Below, in pieces: positions 1 to 9,000 of a stretch of 12,670 nt of DNA. The DNA is taken from contig CAMVBP010000036.1 in NCBI GenBank assembly GCA_947165795.1, positions 1 to 12,670 of the forward strand, in the 5' to 3' direction. Position 1 is the stretch's first letter; each line of letters starts with the position of its first letter. Under the pieces are notes generated by a model. It was not told the origin of the DNA and searched no databases. It saw only the letters and a program-made list of their open reading frames with translations. The DNA comes from an uncultured Treponema sp. (lineage in GTDB: Bacteria; Spirochaetota; Spirochaetia; Treponematales; Treponemataceae). Made by a program: the position numbers and the translations under genes.

Positions 1-435
1 CTTATGTTTTGATGTGTTGAATTTTGCTGCAAGCATCTGTTCTGCAACTGCCATACCAACAGCCATAGAAACACCCTGTCCGAGTGGGCCGCCTGTACAT
101 TCTACACCGTCTGTGTCACCAAATTCAGGGTGACCAGGACATTTAGAACCAACCTGACGGAAGTTCTTAATATCATCCATGCTTACTTTATAACCAGCTA
201 AATGAAGTATGCTGTAAAGAAGCATAGATCCGTGTCCAGCAGAAAGTACAAAACGGTCTCTGTCTGCCCATTTTGAATCTGCAGGATTGTGCTTCATTAC
301 TTCGCCGTATAAAACTGCGGCTGCTTCTGCAGCTCCGAGTGGAAGTCCAGGATGTCCTGAATTTGCCTTCTGAATTGCGTCCATTGACAAGCTGCGGATA
401 GAAAGTGCAACTGCCTCAACACCTTTCTTGTTCAT
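1..435 (-). CDS. tkt: Transketolase, N-terminal part (cut by window edge)
   Basis: Transketolase transfers two-carbon ketol units between sugar phosphates in the non-oxidative pentose phosphate pathway, using thiamine diphosphate in the cytoplasm. The window holds the first 145 codons; the rest lies beyond position 1. Family hallmarks visible are SGHPG at residues 26-30, the [14 protein letters not shown] block around residues 61-74 (His68), PGHPE at 100-104, and TGGPLGQG at 114-121, which is the start of the cofactor-binding region. The start is well set: AAGAGG lies 7 nt upstream of the ATG. It follows the EIIA gene by 25 nt on the same strand, so the two are probably co-transcribed. Only the N-terminus is seen, so whether the gene is full length or one of a split pair cannot be judged here. 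Confidence 0.97.
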   Translation of the reverse strand, partial: MNKKGVEAVALSIRSLSMDAIQKANSGHPGLPLGAAEAAAVLYGEVMKHNPADSKWADRDRFVLSAGHGSMLLYSILHLAGYKVSMDDIKNFRQVGSKCPGHPEFGDTDGVECTGGPLGQGVSMAVGMAVAEQMLAAKFNTSKHK

Positions 436-460
436 TTGAAAACCTCTTATTTGTCTTATT

Positions 461-925
461 TTATGCCAAATCTCTTATCAAAGCTGAAAGAGTGGCTTCG
501 TCTGCATGATTCTCTAATGCTTTTCTGAATTGTACATCGCGGAAAAGCCCTGCAAGAGATGAAAGAACTTTTAAATGAAACTGAGAATTAGAAGTTAAAA
601 GAACGAACATTACATAAACCAGGCGTTCATCAGGTGCATTCATATCGATAGGTTCTTTTAAGTAAACAACGCAAATTTTCTGGTCAGTATCATTCTTTAC
701 AATTGGAGTTCTTGCATGAGGAAGAGCAATGCCGTTTCCTACTGCTGTACTAAGAACTTCCTCTCTTGCACATAAAGAATTATATATTAGTTCACTTGTT
801 GTTCCATAGGGTAAATCTATCATTTTACTAAGTTTTTCATAAATTTCAGCAGGCGTCTTTCCTTCTACATCTTTGTAGATTCCACCATTATGAATTAATT
901 TAGCGATATCGCAATTTGTTTCCAT
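461..925 (-). CDS. PTS EIIA domain protein (fructose/mannitol/PtsN family)
   Basis: This is a single-domain cytoplasmic EIIA protein of the phosphotransferase system, the PTS_EIIA_2 family that includes PtsN and fructose/mannitol IIA. The motif [10 protein letters not shown] contains the histidine (about residue 70) that accepts phosphate from HPr. The length of about 154 aa matches a free-standing EIIA. No EIIB or EIIC permease gene is next to it, which favours a regulatory, PtsN-like role over sugar transport; this is inference. An upstream in-frame ATG at 934 would give 157 aa, but the AGGGGG ribosome site (935-940) abuts it directly, whereas the ATG at 925 sits 9 nt downstream, so 925 is preferred. 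It begins 15 nt after the stop of the 493-aa gene and is followed 25 nt later by tkt. Confidence 0.93.
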   Translation of the reverse strand: METNCDIAKLIHNGGIYKDVEGKTPAEIYEKLSKMIDLPYGTTSELIYNSLCAREEVLSTAVGNGIALPHARTPIVKNDTDQKICVVYLKEPIDMNAPDERLVYVMFVLLTSNSQFHLKVLSSLAGLFRDVQFRKALENHADEATLSALIRDLA

Positions 926-940
926 TTTTAACATCCCCCT

Positions 941-2422
941 TTAGTCAGAAACAATTTCAAAGCCTTTACGCTTATTTTTTTCCAATGCATCAGTTAATGA
1001 ACCTTCTATTTCATCAAATGTTTCTTCCATTCCATCCAAAGAAAGTTCAACATCATCAACCGGAAACTGATTCCTTGTAAAATCATTTTCCACTTCTTCC
1101 AGCAGCCTTACAAGATGTCCAAAAAGCTGAGTTAAAATAATAACTTCCTGCTGCGGTAAATTTTCTAACGAAACCGAATAATCCGAACATGCTATTTCAC
1201 TCATTAAAGAATTTACGCGTGTAAAAAGTGCAAGGCAACGATGACGAGTTTTAGCAATAGTAAAATTCGAAAAGTTATTATAACTTTTTTCTACTATATC
1301 ATGTCGTTTTTTTATGTTCAATAATACAAATTTTTTCTCTGTAGAGCTAAGTCGAAGAATTTGTGGAAGCATGTCTTCCAGCAGATCTTCAAATGATTTT
1401 ATTTTTTTACCGCTCTGCTTCTGGTAAATATAATCTTCTATGAATGCGTCTATAATATATGGCGAGAAAGAAACTGTCATATCAAGGAAGATTAAATCGT
1501 TTGAAAAATTTTTATTCCATGGTCCAAGGAACGGAACGTCTTCTCCGTTTTTCCAGATTCTGTTTTCTACACCGTAAGGAGAGAATCCGATTTTAGTTGT
1601 GTGAGCCAGAAACTCTTCTACCGACCCGCAGTTCTTTTTGCACAGCTCTTCCTGATTTTCCAAAAACAAAAGAGAAAGCTGTTCTTCAATAGATTCTACG
1701 GGACCATGCTTCTTCATGCTTTCAAGAAAACTGTTTTCAAAATCTGAATACCATTGCTCGCGTTCAAGCTTATCTTCCGAAAGTTTAAAGCCTTCAGAAG
1801 TGTCCGGCATATGCATCATTTCTATAACGCCGTTAGCCCAGTCTACAACCCTGCATAAAATTCTGTCGCCGTATCTGAATTTGTTGTTTCCTGAAATTCC
1901 TTTCAACGGCCATGAAGTTAATTTTATTTCTGAGGGAAGACTGTATTGCATTGAAGAGATGGAAACTGAATCGTTGGATTTGTCTCCAAAAATATTTGGA
2001 ATAATATAACCTTCGCCGTACAATGCAAAAACATCCATTGCAAGGTTCATGGAAAAAACTGTTGAGCCTGAAGGAATTTCTTTTCCCTGATTAATTAAAA
2101 TTAATGAGTCGGGCGGAATTTCTGAATTGGCAAACGGCATGCATCTATGCCCGATTAAAAAACATCCTTTATCAACTTCTTCTTTTGAAGGTTTAAAACT
2201 GAACCATCTGCCAATAAAAACGCCGGCCTTTGTAATGTATTCATCATTTACAAGCGAGAAAACATAATCGGATGAACGTAATAATTCAACGCATTCAGCT
2301 TTTGTAATTTTAATGCCGCTTTTTTTTAAGTAATGAAAAAAATCTTCAGAAGTGAATAATTCATCCTGTTCTTTTAAATAGCTTGAAATAATACTTGCAG
2401 AACTGTAAGGGTCAAATGGCAT
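941..2422 (-). CDS. Conserved-looking hypothetical protein, 493 aa, upstream of EIIA and tkt
   Basis: I do not recognise this family. The product lacks a signal peptide and obvious membrane segments, so it is probably cytoplasmic. Residues 10-75 are mostly helical and end in a short strand-like stretch (YVFSLVNDEYITKAG), which could be a winged-helix-like DNA- or protein-binding domain; this is a weak guess. A middle part (about 85-205) is beta-rich with Gly/Pro turns. Residues 215-445 look mainly helical, and the tail (445-480) is very acidic (DDVEL, EETFDEIEG). No catalytic signature is visible. There is no Shine-Dalgarno sequence before the ATG; a -10-like TACAAT ends 6 nt upstream, suggesting a leaderless transcript. 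The tight spacing to EIIA (15 nt) implies co-expression and perhaps a partner or effector role for the EIIA protein. Confidence 0.85.
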   Translation of the reverse strand: MPFDPYSSASIISSYLKEQDELFTSEDFFHYLKKSGIKITKAECVELLRSSDYVFSLVNDEYITKAGVFIGRWFSFKPSKEEVDKGCFLIGHRCMPFANSEIPPDSLILINQGKEIPSGSTVFSMNLAMDVFALYGEGYIIPNIFGDKSNDSVSISSMQYSLPSEIKLTSWPLKGISGNNKFRYGDRILCRVVDWANGVIEMMHMPDTSEGFKLSEDKLEREQWYSDFENSFLESMKKHGPVESIEEQLSLLFLENQEELCKKNCGSVEEFLAHTTKIGFSPYGVENRIWKNGEDVPFLGPWNKNFSNDLIFLDMTVSFSPYIIDAFIEDYIYQKQSGKKIKSFEDLLEDMLPQILRLSSTEKKFVLLNIKKRHDIVEKSYNNFSNFTIAKTRHRCLALFTRVNSLMSEIACSDYSVSLENLPQQEVIILTQLFGHLVRLLEEVENDFTRNQFPVDDVELSLDGMEETFDEIEGSLTDALEKNKRKGFEIVSD

Positions 2423-2428
2423 AGTTGT

Positions 2429-2457
2429 ATTGTAGTGAAATTTTGTGAATTAGGGAA
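2429..2457 (-). promoter_or_regulatory. Candidate leaderless promoter for the 493-aa/EIIA/tkt cluster
   Basis: On the minus strand a -10 hexamer TACAAT (2434-2429) is followed by ACAACT and then the ATG at 2422. With usual spacing the transcript would start at the A of ATG. A weak -35 (TTCCCT, 2457-2452) lies 17 nt upstream of the -10. No Shine-Dalgarno sequence is present. Confidence 0.5.
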
Positions 2458-2461
2458 GTTG

Positions 2462-2480
2462 AGCGGCAATTAAGCGGCAA
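2462..2480. repeat. 8-bp tandem direct repeat with 11-bp period, candidate regulator site
   Basis: AGCGGCAA occurs twice, at 2462-2469 and 2473-2480, separated by TTA. The 11-bp period is about one helical turn, and the pair lies immediately upstream of the -35 element of the candidate promoter at 2429-2457. It is the only clear repeat in the 131-nt gap between the 1140-aa lipoprotein gene and the 493-aa gene. That gap is also more GC-rich than its surroundings, and I see no small gene or T-tailed hairpin in it. Confidence 0.4.
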
Positions 2481-2553
2481 GTGATGATGTTCCTGAGAGC
2501 TTCAACTGCCGCCGGTTTTGTTATGCCGAAATCCCGCAATCAGCGTATCGCAA

Positions 2554-5500
2554 TTATTTTGCCGGAATGTTGCGGACTAAACGAATACCTGAATATTCAA
2601 GATCGTCGCTGCTAAAGCCTTCGCTTTCATAAATTGAACCGTCATGGTCGTTGGAAGACCAGATTTTTGTATAGAAAGAATCTCCTCGTAAATCCGGAGT
2701 AGAAAAATCTATCTGACCTTTGCAGTCATGAACCATTTCTGCTGCATTTCCGGACATATCATACAAACCGAGCTTATTCGGATCTTTAGTTTTTATATTT
2801 TCCGGACGGCGTCTTTCAAATACTGCAACGCTTTTATAATCATTACTTCCGCTGTAATACATGGAATAGTCCGGGTCTGCTTCCATAGCCGCAAAGAGCC
2901 ATTCCCGTTCTGTAGGAAGCCTGAATCCGTCTGAATCAATATTTACAGTTTCATTTTCTATATTATAAAACGGTTTGTAGCCGTACATAAGACTCAGCTC
3001 GTTACAAAAATACAGTGCATCGTAAAAGCTAATGTTTGTTACCGGAGCAAGAGGTGAATCATTATAGGTTCGTTCTTCAAGAGAATTAATATTCGGATTA
3101 AAATGCATTACGCGTATGAACATTTCGTTAGTTATTTCTGAATCTGCAATTTCAAAATCAGAAAGCTCTACAAATTCATATTCATCTTTTCTGCCGTAAT
3201 AATCTCTCATATAAAAGTTCTTTGCTTTTACAAAAACCATGTTAAGATTTTCATCAAAGAATTCTTTTTCAGCTTTAAGAATTTCAAGGTGTTCCTTGTC
3301 ATGCGCTTCAAGGAGCTTTTTCATTTCGCCTGGATTTGTTGTCCTTACAAGTCTTAAAGAATTATTGTAATAATTATTTTCAGAAGTTCTTATAGAAAGC
3401 TTTACCTCATCTGGAGATGAACTGTATGTTGATGAACCTTTAGTAACTCTTTCTTTTGCATAGACAAGACCATAAGGCATTTTTGTAATGTAATAAGGTT
3501 TTGAATCGTAAGAACTTATTGTATAATCTGATCTTACTGAAGAAAAATCATAGTAGTTAAAATTCTGATAGTCGTTGCACCATTCCTTGCTGTAACCTGC
3601 AAGATTATAAATTCCAAGTGAATTTGGTTCTCCGGAATAAACGGAAATTTCTTCTGTTAATGGACTGTAATAATAATTGCTATAAGGCCAGTCAGTTTCT
3701 ATTAACTCAAACATAGACTCGTTTCCGTAATAAACTACAGAATTAACAGAAACTCCATATTTAATGCTGGTGTCTGTTGTGCCCGAACGTGCTGCATGTT
3801 CCCATTCAGCTTCGGTTGGCATTCTGAATCCATTTGCAGTGTAATCTATAGTTACATCATTTTTATTAAATGAATAAACTTTTTTGTAGTTATATAATTC
3901 ACTCAGAGCATTGCAGAATGCAGCAGCATCGTACCATGTAAATTCAGCGGCATCATTTTCGTATGAAAAATATGGATTGTAATTAGAGTCGGACTCCTTG
4001 CATTTCTTTCCATTCAGAGCATTATAAATCTTAATGGTTACAGGAATTTCTGACATTTCAAAAGAGCCTAAAGTTACATCAAGAAATTTATTGTTATCTG
4101 TGTCCAGAGACTGAAGGGCTTTTCCGCCTTTTACATTTTTCATAAGACTGTTCAGCGAGAAGCCGCATAGCTCTTCAAAGTTTGCAAGCTTTTTTACGCG
4201 GGCCTTTTCGGAATATTTGGCAATTTCTTTTTCTATCTGTTCAATCTTTTTTTCATCCTCAGGAAGATTTTTGCAGATATAAAGATCAATAAGATCATAA
4301 TCGTAAGTTACAGTTTTGCTTAAATTATTATGTTCATTGTTTTCATCAAGTTGAAATGGAACCATTTTTGCAGATAAATTTGAATTTGTAAAATAAGTAA
4401 GCTTTGTATCTGTTTCATTATAATAATAAATGCGCGAAAGCTCGCTTATGCAGTACGATTCATTAATATCGTCTATTTTGGTTGTAAATCTAAAGCCGTC
4501 TGCTTCTGTGTTGATTGTAATTCTTATTTTTTCAAATTCTTTGTAGCGGTCGTATTCCGGAATAAGAAAATCAAAATTATTTTCCAAAAGGAATTCCTCG
4601 CTGACTTCTTTGTATTCTCCGTTTTCGTCCGGAAACTTAAATATATAAACAGGCTCATAACCAAGCAAAGAACTTATAGTATTAAGGTATCGGATAGAGT
4701 TATAGAGAATTATTTCGTCGTTTGATCTTGGTTCAGAAATATAAGGGTCCAGATATTTATCCGAAACAAGATAAACGTCATTTATAGTAAGCGGAAGATT
4801 TGTAATAAAAAGTCCTTTAAAATAACCTTCTTCGTCATAAGATTTCTTACAAATACATGGATCAACTTTTACAAGCTTTGAATAAATTGATTCTTTAATT
4901 AATTCAAGCTGATTTTCCTTTGCAAGTATTGAGGCCTTTTGAACTTCTTTTTGATTTTCTTCTGAATTAATTGAGCGGCACACACGGAATCCAAAAGTGT
5001 AGTTTTGGTCTCTCATGTAAAAATCCATTCTGTCATCTATAGTCTGTTTATAACTGTAAGTTCCGCCTTTGAGAATTCCCCTGTATGCATAAGGCAGATT
5101 TTTTCTGGCCGGGCCGGTATAATTTACAGTGTCGTATTCAGGATAAGCTGCATAATAATCCCATACAAACTCACTCAGGTTTCCGGTCATATCATAAAAA
5201 CCAAGGCTGTTCGGTAATTTAGATTTTACGTCTTCCGGCCCCTGGTGGTAAACAGCGTTTGCGCTTTCATGATCGTAACTAATTGCAACTGCCGAAAGAT
5301 TATCTGAACCTGAATAAAGAAATGTTTCGTGATTAGTTCCTGCGTGTGCTGCATACATCCATTCAGATTCTGTTGGAATACGATAACCGTCTGCATTAAA
5401 ATCGCAGCTAAGGTTATCCATAAAATCATGAAAATCTTTTTGTTCCTTTCTCCAGAAATCCGGCCATAAGTCCGGATCGGTTTCTCCATTTACTGAATAG

Positions 5501-5976
5501 CATGGAGTAAGATTTTCTTTTATGCTTAATTTGTTGCAGAAAATATAAGCGTCTGTAAATTTTGTAATTTGCACAGGTCTGTTTTTACTTGCATGAAGCG
5601 AAGGATTTTCATGCATAATCTCTTCATATTTCTCCTGTGTAATTTCTGAAGAGCTCATCATAAAATCGCTTACATAAGTTTTGTGCACTCTGTATAAAGG
5701 ATAATTATATTCTTCAGTTATTTTTTTATCATCAGATATTTTGCAGCCCGGAATAAACCAGCCGCCTTTTACCGTAATCATATTAAAAAGTTCCGGCGGC
5801 TCTTTTTGAACCTCTTCAACTTCTTCTGCAGGAATTGAATTAACCGGTAGAATTTCTTCTGCATTATTAATGTCTTTTTTTTTGCAGGAAGCGAATGTGC
5901 AGATTAATAAAATTGCAGCGCTAAAAAAAATTGCTAAGTCCGGTGATTTATGAATTTTGTTTTTTAATTTTTTCAT
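2554..5976 (-). CDS. Giant lipoprotein with four FGE/SUMF1-like modules
   Basis: This is a predicted lipoprotein: a Lys-rich start, a hydrophobic helix (about 13-29) and lipobox FAS-Cys31, so it is probably anchored to a membrane and exported. Four FGE/SUMF1-type modules follow at about 64-335, 366-570, 605-879 and 908-1140. Modules 1, 3 and 4 carry CN-x-LS (Cys147, 688, 991), DGYRIPTESEW-type motifs (195-206, 714-725, 1015-1026), LG-x-YD-x-x-GN (around 258, 787, 1069) and a terminal (G/S)-x-R-(V/L)-x-R. Module 2 keeps only ADGFRF (492-497) and a YICK end. The cysteine pair used by true formylglycine-generating enzymes is absent after KGGTYSY and RGDSFY, so an enzyme role is unlikely. Modules are joined by charged helical linkers of about 25-30 residues. 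A weak GGGAAAG site precedes the ATG. It follows its paralogue by 60 nt, probably in one operon. Binding or scaffold function is inference. Confidence 0.9.
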   Translation of the reverse strand: MKKLKNKIHKSPDLAIFFSAAILLICTFASCKKKDINNAEEILPVNSIPAEEVEEVQKEPPELFNMITVKGGWFIPGCKISDDKKITEEYNYPLYRVHKTYVSDFMMSSSEITQEKYEEIMHENPSLHASKNRPVQITKFTDAYIFCNKLSIKENLTPCYSVNGETDPDLWPDFWRKEQKDFHDFMDNLSCDFNADGYRIPTESEWMYAAHAGTNHETFLYSGSDNLSAVAISYDHESANAVYHQGPEDVKSKLPNSLGFYDMTGNLSEFVWDYYAAYPEYDTVNYTGPARKNLPYAYRGILKGGTYSYKQTIDDRMDFYMRDQNYTFGFRVCRSINSEENQKEVQKASILAKENQLELIKESIYSKLVKVDPCICKKSYDEEGYFKGLFITNLPLTINDVYLVSDKYLDPYISEPRSNDEIILYNSIRYLNTISSLLGYEPVYIFKFPDENGEYKEVSEEFLLENNFDFLIPEYDRYKEFEKIRITINTEADGFRFTTKIDDINESYCISELSRIYYYNETDTKLTYFTNSNLSAKMVPFQLDENNEHNNLSKTVTYDYDLIDLYICKNLPEDEKKIEQIEKEIAKYSEKARVKKLANFEELCGFSLNSLMKNVKGGKALQSLDTDNNKFLDVTLGSFEMSEIPVTIKIYNALNGKKCKESDSNYNPYFSYENDAAEFTWYDAAAFCNALSELYNYKKVYSFNKNDVTIDYTANGFRMPTEAEWEHAARSGTTDTSIKYGVSVNSVVYYGNESMFELIETDWPYSNYYYSPLTEEISVYSGEPNSLGIYNLAGYSKEWCNDYQNFNYYDFSSVRSDYTISSYDSKPYYITKMPYGLVYAKERVTKGSSTYSSSPDEVKLSIRTSENNYYNNSLRLVRTTNPGEMKKLLEAHDKEHLEILKAEKEFFDENLNMVFVKAKNFYMRDYYGRKDEYEFVELSDFEIADSEITNEMFIRVMHFNPNINSLEERTYNDSPLAPVTNISFYDALYFCNELSLMYGYKPFYNIENETVNIDSDGFRLPTEREWLFAAMEADPDYSMYYSGSNDYKSVAVFERRRPENIKTKDPNKLGLYDMSGNAAEMVHDCKGQIDFSTPDLRGDSFYTKIWSSNDHDGSIYESEGFSSDDLEYSGIRLVRNIPAK

Positions 5977-6007
5977 TTTTTCTTTCCCGTAAATATCTGA
6001 ATTTATG

Positions 6008-6027
6008 TGCTGAATTTTTTATCAGCA
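6008..6027 (-). other. Short intercistronic stem-loop between the two lipoprotein genes
   Basis: A 6-bp inverted repeat, TGCTGA and TCAGCA, flanks an 8-nt AT loop in the 60-nt gap. There is no T-run after it in the direction of transcription, so it does not look like an intrinsic terminator. At most it could affect mRNA processing or relative expression of the two genes. Confidence 0.25.
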
Positions 6028-6036
6028 ATTCAGATT

Positions 6037-9000
6037 TTATTTATATCTTAAAAGTCTAAAAGATCTTTCAGAAGAAATATATTCATTTTCGCGTTTTTTC
6101 TGCTCTTGAGTGTAAGAACTTCCCCAGTCATTTTTTTCCGTGTAATTTGCTACATCAGTTCCAAAATGAGCTCTTGTAACCCTGCTTTCAATCACAACAC
6201 CTCTTCCGCAATTTGCCTCAACGTCTATTTCGTCATAGATTTCATAGAAATGAGAAATTAATGGACCTTCGTCGTTACACCATTCCGGATATATTGAATT
6301 CATAAGGTACAGTCCGGAAGCAGCTGGTGGTTCAGGTTTTAGAGTTGTTATGCTGGTTATAAGATTAATCGGTTCAGCAGAAGATTCTCCAAGAGTTCCG
6401 GCATATTCCCATTCAATCTCCGATGGCAGCTGATACCCGTTTGCATTTTCATCATATTCAATAGTGTATTTAAAGTCTTCATGGTTTTCAGGCTGACCGT
6501 CAAATTCAATATAATAATTTTCATCTATTTCATAGAGTTCAGAGTCAGAAAGAAGTACTTTTCCGTTTATTTTATAAGCCGGAGTAAGATTTGCCATTAA
6601 GCTTAATTTATTGCAAGCTAAAATAGTATTTATATAATTTTTTTTGTATAAGTGAATGTCGTCGTATGCACTTGAATTTGAATCTACAGTTTTATTAGCA
6701 AGCTCTTTCGAAAATTTTGTTGATTGAATATAAAACGGTTTTATGTTTTTTGTTTTTGTCACTTCTTTTTTTGCGTTTTCATCATAATAAGTCATTGTAT
6801 ATTTTCCGCCGTCTAACTCAACCATGTCTAAGATTTCATCAAGTTTTTGTGCAAGCTGTTTTTTCTCAGCTGCATTTTTTTCAAGAAGTTCACTCATTTT
6901 TTTTGAGTCTAAAGTTCGGCATAAATGAAATTGTCCATTTGAACGGTAATCTATAGAGCCGTCACCCCATGCATAAGAATATAATATCTGATCATTTTTT
7001 AAATTGTAATCTCCGTTAGGAAAAGAAGTTTCCCAGACAGGAATAACGGGAGAAACAAAAATATTATTGCATAAACTTCGTGTGTTCCAGTCTTTCTCCT
7101 TTTTGGACACCAGTTCGGCAATAACCGGAAGCCTGAATCCGTTTTTTGTATAATCGCATTTCCATATATTATTTTTAAGATAATAGCATTTAGTTAAACC
7201 GCGTATTTCGCTGAGCTTATTACATATTTCCGCAATTTCGTCATATTTAAGGCTTACCAGATTTTTATCGGAATCATATGGATAATTTCCGGTAAGAGTA
7301 GTGTACAGATAATTGCTGAAGTTTGTTTCAGAAAGTTCAAAGTCTGCAAGTTCAGCTTCGGGAAGCTTATTAAATTCTTTTAATCCGCCCTCGTATTTTT
7401 CCATTGTTACAAGTGAATCAAAAACTTCATTAATTTTTGATTTTATAACTTCTTCCTGTTCTATCTGATATTGTTTAATCTGTTCCGGGTTTGCGGTCTG
7501 GAATATACGCAGACAGAAATTCGGCGATTTGGAATCTTTGTAATTATATACTTCATACTCGGTTACGGAATTTGAAATAGGCTTGCGGCCTCTTTCAGAA
7601 AAGCGGTAAATCAATTGTTTAAAGTAATATGCATCAAAATGGGTAAACGGATTATACATATCTGTTGTATAAAAATCATCAACGTTCGAATCGTAAACCC
7701 AGTTCCAGTGAGTCGGATCAAAATCAATTTCCATGTTTGAATTATTCTGTGCTTCAAAAGAAATAAATTCTGCTTTTGTAGGAAGTCTGTAACCGTTTGC
7801 GGCCGGATTATAAGCGTAGGGTTCTGACTTTGCGTAACATGGCATAAGTCCAGAAAGTTCACTTAAGCGGTTACAGAATTGAATTGCATCTTCAAAAGTT
7901 ATATTTGTTAAAGCAGAATGAATATCTGATAAATCTTCTTCACTGATTTGGCTTCTATAAGAACGTCTTGAGTAAGGACCTATTAAAAAATCCGGAGTTT
8001 CAATTCCGTCATAAATCTGTCCGTAAATTATAAAATTAAAAAGCTCTTTTGAAACTTCATTTTTGCAGGCCTTAATTTCCGGAACATAAATGTTAATTTT
8101 CTTTTTTGAGTCGTCAGGATTAAATCCTATCGCCTCATACGAATATTCACTGCAATTTACAAATTCAAGATTCTGCTTATAGTTTTCGAAATTTGTTTTT
8201 ATCCACTGCTCGTTATCCTTTTCTACATCCTTTTGTAAGAGAATATCAATTTTGGATTTATCTACAGAAGCAGGACAGCAGATTCTGAAACCGGTTACAT
8301 CTTCAGCATTTAAAAAATATTCTTTGTATTTTTCAAAGTCATCTGTATACAAATAAGGCTTAAGTTCTTCAGAAGTCTGAACACTTTCTATTTTCAGAAC
8401 CTTTGTTTTGGCTTCTATTTGCTTCTCTTCATAGGAATAAAAATATTCTTGAAAATCTTTCTGAGAAAAATAAACATATTCTTTTGCGTTTCCGCAAAAA
8501 TCAAATAGTCCGAGTTTATCCGGCATGAAATGTGCCGTTTTGTGAAGTCTTGTTCCGTGCCAGCCTTCTCCGGTTTTATGATATAAATTTTCTTTTGACT
8601 TAATATATGTTAAGTTATAGTAAATTGTATAAGCTTCATCGCATCTAAGAAGACGGAATCCCTGAGCATTGGCAATTTCTTTTATGTTTGTTGTATTTAA
8701 AGCAATTCCATCAGAAATTTCTTCTATTTCATAAACTTCTGTGAGGCCGGAAAGCTTGCTTAATTTATTGCAAAAACGACAGGCATCTTCGTATGAAATA
8801 TTTGTTACAGGCAGCTGCTCATCAACTATTTTAGAAGGATTTGCTTTCATTATTTCTGAATATTGAGCCTGTGTAATTTCTGCGCGCGAAACAAACAGAT
8901 GAATGTCTTTAGAATTTTCTTCTGAAATATTTATTTCTACAAATTTTATACCGCTGTTGAATTTATTTTTTTTGCAGGAAAAGAACACAATCAAAGAAAT

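Noticed and set aside
2423..2553. GC-richer gap as a small RNA gene or a terminator of the lipoprotein operon
   Set aside because: Only short pairings (AGTTGA with TCAACT, GCGGCA with TGCCGC) are found, with no T-run. The direct repeat explains most of the visible structure.
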